Assembly (NCBI GenBank): GCA_036501825.1
Contig: DASXZP010000036.1
Coordinates: forward strand, 62,001-126,000
Direction of reading: 5' to 3'
DNA: 64,000 nt
Source of the DNA: JAFECT01 sp036501825
GTDB lineage: Bacteria; Pseudomonadota; Alphaproteobacteria; Caulobacterales; Caulobacteraceae
In this document: one piece after another, positions 61,386-64,000 of the stretch
Layout: each line of letters begins with the position of its first letter
How positions within the stretch are numbered: position 1 is the first letter of the stretch
The notes under the pieces: model-generated
Database searches by the model: none
What the model saw: only the letters and a program-made list of their open reading frames with translations
What the model was told of the DNA's origin: nothing
Position numbers and translations under genes: made by a program

Positions 61386-62132
61386 TTAGTGGGTGGAGGG
61401 GCTCCGCTTCCGCCGCGCGCGCCGCGCCAGAGCGTTGAGAAGCTCGACCGCGCCTGCGAACCCCATGGCGACGTAGATGTAGGTCTTGGGCACCTCGATG
61501 CCGAAGCCGTCGGCGATCAGCACCATGCCGATCATCATCAGAAAGCTGAGCGCCAACATGACCACGGTCGGATTCCTGGCGATGAAGGCCGCCAGCGGCC
61601 CCGAGGCCACCAGCATCAGCAGGACCGCGATGGTCACCGCCAGGAACATGATCGGCAGCTGATTGGTCATGCCGACCGCGGTCAGGATGCTGTCGATGGA
61701 GAAGACCAGGTCCAGCAGCAGGATCTGGACGATGGCGATCGCGAAGGCGGTGGAAACCGGGCCGGAGGTCTTCTTCTGATCGGGTTCCGGGTCCACGTGC
61801 TCGTGGATCTCGCCGACCGCTTTCCAGAGCAGGAAGAAGCCGCCGGCGATCATGACCAGGTCGCGGATCGAAAAGCCGTGCCCCATGACCGTGAGCACAG
61901 GGGCGGTCAGGCCGGTCATGAAGACCAGGGCGCCGAGCAGGGCGAGCCGCAGGACCAGGGCCAGGAGCAGGCCCACGCTGCGCGCCCGGGCGCGAATCGC
62001 CTCGGGCAGCTTGTTGGTCAGCAGGGCGACGAAGACCAGGTTGTCGACGCCTAAGACCACCTCCAGCACGATCAGGGTGATCAAGGCCGCCCAGGCGCTG
62101 GGATCGTAGGCGAGGGCGGCGATTTCGTGCAT
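61386..62132 (-). CDS. TerC family integral membrane protein
   Basis: A 248-residue membrane protein with about seven helices. The first motif LIVLEVVLGVDNLVFVALLTNKL and the second LLDLVFSIDSILTAVGMTNQLP are the twin acidic TerC signatures (LGVDN and FSIDS). The family handles manganese or tellurite-related metal ion export. The Met at 62132 starts the conserved part; the frame is open 29 codons upstream without similarity. Confidence 0.92.
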   Translation of the reverse strand: MHEIAALAYDPSAWAALITLIVLEVVLGVDNLVFVALLTNKLPEAIRARARSVGLLLALVLRLALLGALVFMTGLTAPVLTVMGHGFSIRDLVMIAGGFFLLWKAVGEIHEHVDPEPDQKKTSGPVSTAFAIAIVQILLLDLVFSIDSILTAVGMTNQLPIMFLAVTIAVLLMLVASGPLAAFIARNPTVVMLALSFLMMIGMVLIADGFGIEVPKTYIYVAMGFAGAVELLNALARRARRKRSPSTH

Positions 62133-62259
62133 CGGGCGTCCGGGCGAAGAGGGGAGTGGGCGCGGCCGACAGCTTGCCGCAAGCCCTCCCTCTATCGACG
62201 CCCCGCGACCCCGGTTCAAGGCCTGGATTTCTCAGGCTCCGGCAGCGCTTTTGGGCATG

Positions 62260-62288
62260 TTGCAGCGCCACAAAACGCATGCTATCAG
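62260..62288 (+). promoter_or_regulatory. Candidate promoter of the atp operon
   Basis: TTGCAGC at 62260-62266, a 14-base spacer, then GCTATCAG at 62281-62288 fit the Caulobacter housekeeping pattern (-35 TTGACGS at five of seven, -10 GCTANAWC at six of eight) at the usual spacing. The atpH start is about 130 bases downstream. Confidence 0.45.
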
Positions 62289-62417
62289 GCGCCCGGCTTC
62301 GCGCGGGGCGGTCTTTTGCGAGACCGCCTCGTTCGTGCTTTCCCAAGCGGTTCAAGCCTTTAGCCGAGCGGCGTCCCGTCGCGAACGGCGCCTCAAAACA
62401 CGGGTTCGGGTTCATAC

Positions 62418-62972
62418 GTGGCTGACGATTTCCGAGAGACCGAAGTCGGCGAGCGCTATGCGCTGGCGCTGTTCGACCTGGCGGTCGAGACCGGCGTCGT
62501 CGACGGGGTCCGCAACGACCTGAACAGCCTCTCGGCCATGATCGCGGAAAGCGCGGACCTGCGCCGGGTTCTGTCGTCCCCGGCCTTCGCCTCCGAAGAC
62601 AAGGCCAAGGCGCTCGACGCCATCGCCAAACAGGCCGGCTTCCAGCCGGTGACCATCAAGTTCCTGGGCTTCCTGGCCGCCAACCGCCGCGCCGGCGCGC
62701 TGCAGGCGGTGATCGCCAGCTTCCGCAAGCTCGACGACAAGCGCCGGGGCGTCGTCGCCGCCCAGGTCACCACCGCCGTCGCCCTCACCGACGCGCAGCG
62801 CGATGGCCTGGCGGCCGCGCTGTCGCAGGCGTTGGGCAAGGCTCCCGAAATCACCACCGCCGTCGATCCGTCGATCTTGGGCGGCGTCAAGGTGCGCGTC
62901 GGTTCGCGCCTCTATGACGCGTCGCTGAAGACCCGCCTCGACTCCCTCAAGTTCGCCCTGAAGAGAGCGTAA
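62418..62972 (+). CDS. atpH: F-type ATP synthase delta subunit
   Basis: A 184-residue peripheral-stalk subunit (OSCP-like). It starts VADDFRETEVGERYALALFDLAVETG with a GTG, contains FLGFLAANRRAGALQAVIASFRKL, and ends VDPSILGGVKVRVGSRLYDASLKTRLDSLKFALK, all standard. The downstream atpA is four bases away, and both belong to the F1 operon (atpHAGDC) that in this group lies apart from the F0 genes. Confidence 0.95.
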   Translation: MADDFRETEVGERYALALFDLAVETGVVDGVRNDLNSLSAMIAESADLRRVLSSPAFASEDKAKALDAIAKQAGFQPVTIKFLGFLAANRRAGALQAVIASFRKLDDKRRGVVAAQVTTAVALTDAQRDGLAAALSQALGKAPEITTAVDPSILGGVKVRVGSRLYDASLKTRLDSLKFALKRA

Positions 62973-62976
62973 GACC

Positions 62977-64000
62977 ATGGACATTCGCGCCGCCGAGATC
63001 TCGGCCATCCTCAAGTCGCAGATCGCCAACTTCGGCGAAGAAGCCGATGTCTCCGACGTCGGCCAGGTGCTGTCCGTCGGCGACGGCATCGCTCGCGTGT
63101 ACGGCCTCGACAAGGTCCAGGCCGGCGAGATGGTCGAGTTCCCCAAGGCCGGGGTGAAGGGCATGGCCCTCAACCTCGAACGCGACAACGTCGGCATCGT
63201 GATCTTCGGTGAAGACCGCCAGATCAAGGAAGGCGATGAAGCGCGCCGCCTCGGCGAAATCGTGGACGTGCCCGTCGGCAAGGCGATGCTCGGTCGCGTG
63301 GTCAATCCGCTGGGCGAGCCGATCGACGGCAAGGGCCCGCTGGGTGAAGCCGCCGAACGCCGCCGCGTCGACGTGAAGGCGCCCGGCATCATTCCGCGCC
63401 AATCGGTGCACGAGCCGGTGCAGACGGGCCTGAAGGCCATCGACACCCTGATCCCGATCGGCCGCGGCCAGCGCGAACTGATCATCGGCGACCGTCAGAC
63501 CGGCAAGACCGCCGTCGCCATCGACGCCATCCTGAATCAGAAGGCGGTGAACGCGTCGGGCGACGAGAGCGCCAAGCTCTACTGCATCTACGTCGCCATC
63601 GGCCAAAAGCGCTCGACCGTCGCCCAGATCGTCAAGACGCTCGAAGATCACGGCGCGCTCGAATACACCATCGTCGTCGCCGCCACCGCGTCGGAACCCG
63701 CGCCGCTGCAGTTCCTGGCCCCGTTCGCGGGTTGCGCCATGGGCGAGTGGTTCCGCGACAACGGCATGCACGCGCTGATCATCTACGACGACTTGTCCAA
63801 GCAGGCCGTCGCCTATCGTCAGATGTCGCTGCTGCTGCGCCGCCCGCCCGGCCGTGAAGCCTATCCGGGCGACGTGTTCTATCTGCATTCGCGCCTGCTC
63901 GAGCGCGCGGCCAAGCTGAACAAGGACAACGGGTCCGGTTCGCTTACCGCCCTGCCGGTCATCGAAACCCAGGCCAACGACGTGTCGGCCTATATTCCGA
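62977..64000 (+). CDS. atpA: F-type ATP synthase alpha subunit, N-terminal part
   Basis: The first 341 residues are present; the gene continues past the right edge. Visible parts are MDIRAAEISAILKSQIANFG, the beta-barrel domain with VLSVGDGIARVYGLDKVQAGEMVEF, and the nucleotide-binding domain with GDRQTGKTAVAIDAI (P-loop), IYVAIGQKRSTVAQI and the ALIIYDDLSKQAVAYRQMSLLLRRPPGREAYPGDVF region. It is the non-catalytic nucleotide-binding subunit of F1. Confidence 0.97.
   Translation, partial: MDIRAAEISAILKSQIANFGEEADVSDVGQVLSVGDGIARVYGLDKVQAGEMVEFPKAGVKGMALNLERDNVGIVIFGEDRQIKEGDEARRLGEIVDVPVGKAMLGRVVNPLGEPIDGKGPLGEAAERRRVDVKAPGIIPRQSVHEPVQTGLKAIDTLIPIGRGQRELIIGDRQTGKTAVAIDAILNQKAVNASGDESAKLYCIYVAIGQKRSTVAQIVKTLEDHGALEYTIVVAATASEPAPLQFLAPFAGCAMGEWFRDNGMHALIIYDDLSKQAVAYRQMSLLLRRPPGREAYPGDVFYLHSRLLERAAKLNKDNGSGSLTALPVIETQANDVSAYIP

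Overview
The window is a high-GC chromosomal segment that looks alphaproteobacterial and probably Caulobacterales-like. The evidence is a CpdR-type lone receiver protein, an atpH-atpA operon start separate from any F0 genes, several promoter candidates fitting the Caulobacter housekeeping pattern (a GCTANAWC-like -10), and the housekeeping order xerC, DUF484, transaldolase, priA. No insertion sequence, prophage or CRISPR array was seen. The genus cannot be fixed from the sequence alone.

Layout. (1) 1-2701, minus strand: a branched-chain 2-oxoacid dehydrogenase operon (E1-alpha, E1-beta, start of E2); a dihydrolipoyl dehydrogenase lies far away at 52.6 kb. (2) 3010-32701: a large polysaccharide locus. 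The left arm (plus strand) has two small FecR-like secreted paralogues, a Wza-type export protein, a Wzc-type tyrosine autokinase, a TPR-like membrane protein, an EpsG-like polymerase, a UDP-sugar 6-dehydrogenase, a glycosyltransferase and a methyltransferase. It converges at 13311 on a long minus-strand operon holding glycosyltransferases, a flippase, an acyltransferase, a DegT aminotransferase, a flippase-glycosyltransferase fusion, an AsnB-like amidotransferase, an FkbM methyltransferase and rfbA, rfbD, rfbB, rfbC. Divergent from rfbC is a plus-strand unit with a WecA-type initiating transferase, an O-antigen ligase or polymerase and a PP2A-type phosphatase. The gene content predicts a polymer containing L-rhamnose, an amino uronic acid that may be amidated, and an acylated amino-dideoxy sugar.

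(3) 32781-50369: mixed metabolic and envelope genes. These include a SleB-type hydrolase, an AdiC-like permease overlapping a Rieske oxygenase, two secreted S9 peptidases, a class A beta-lactamase-like protein, an HMW1C-type protein N-glycosyltransferase, an aspartokinase-homoserine dehydrogenase fusion preceded by a threonine attenuator, an HD-domain protein, a phospholipase C-like protein and a double aspartyl-protease/TPR protein. (4) 50558-64000: tRNA-Val, cpdR, an N-formylglutamate amidohydrolase, lpd, a ~260-bp imperfect inverted repeat, two small unknown genes, xerC, DUF484, transaldolase, priA, an MFS exporter, TerC and the start of the ATP synthase operon.

The observations most worth follow-up are: the leader peptide, antiterminator and terminator upstream of a thrA fusion that has no ACT domains; the 826-residue flippase-glycosyltransferase fusion; the orphan HMW1C-like N-glycosyltransferase; the tandem FecR-like proteins at the head of the polysaccharide locus; and PriA with three of its eight usual zinc cysteines replaced.
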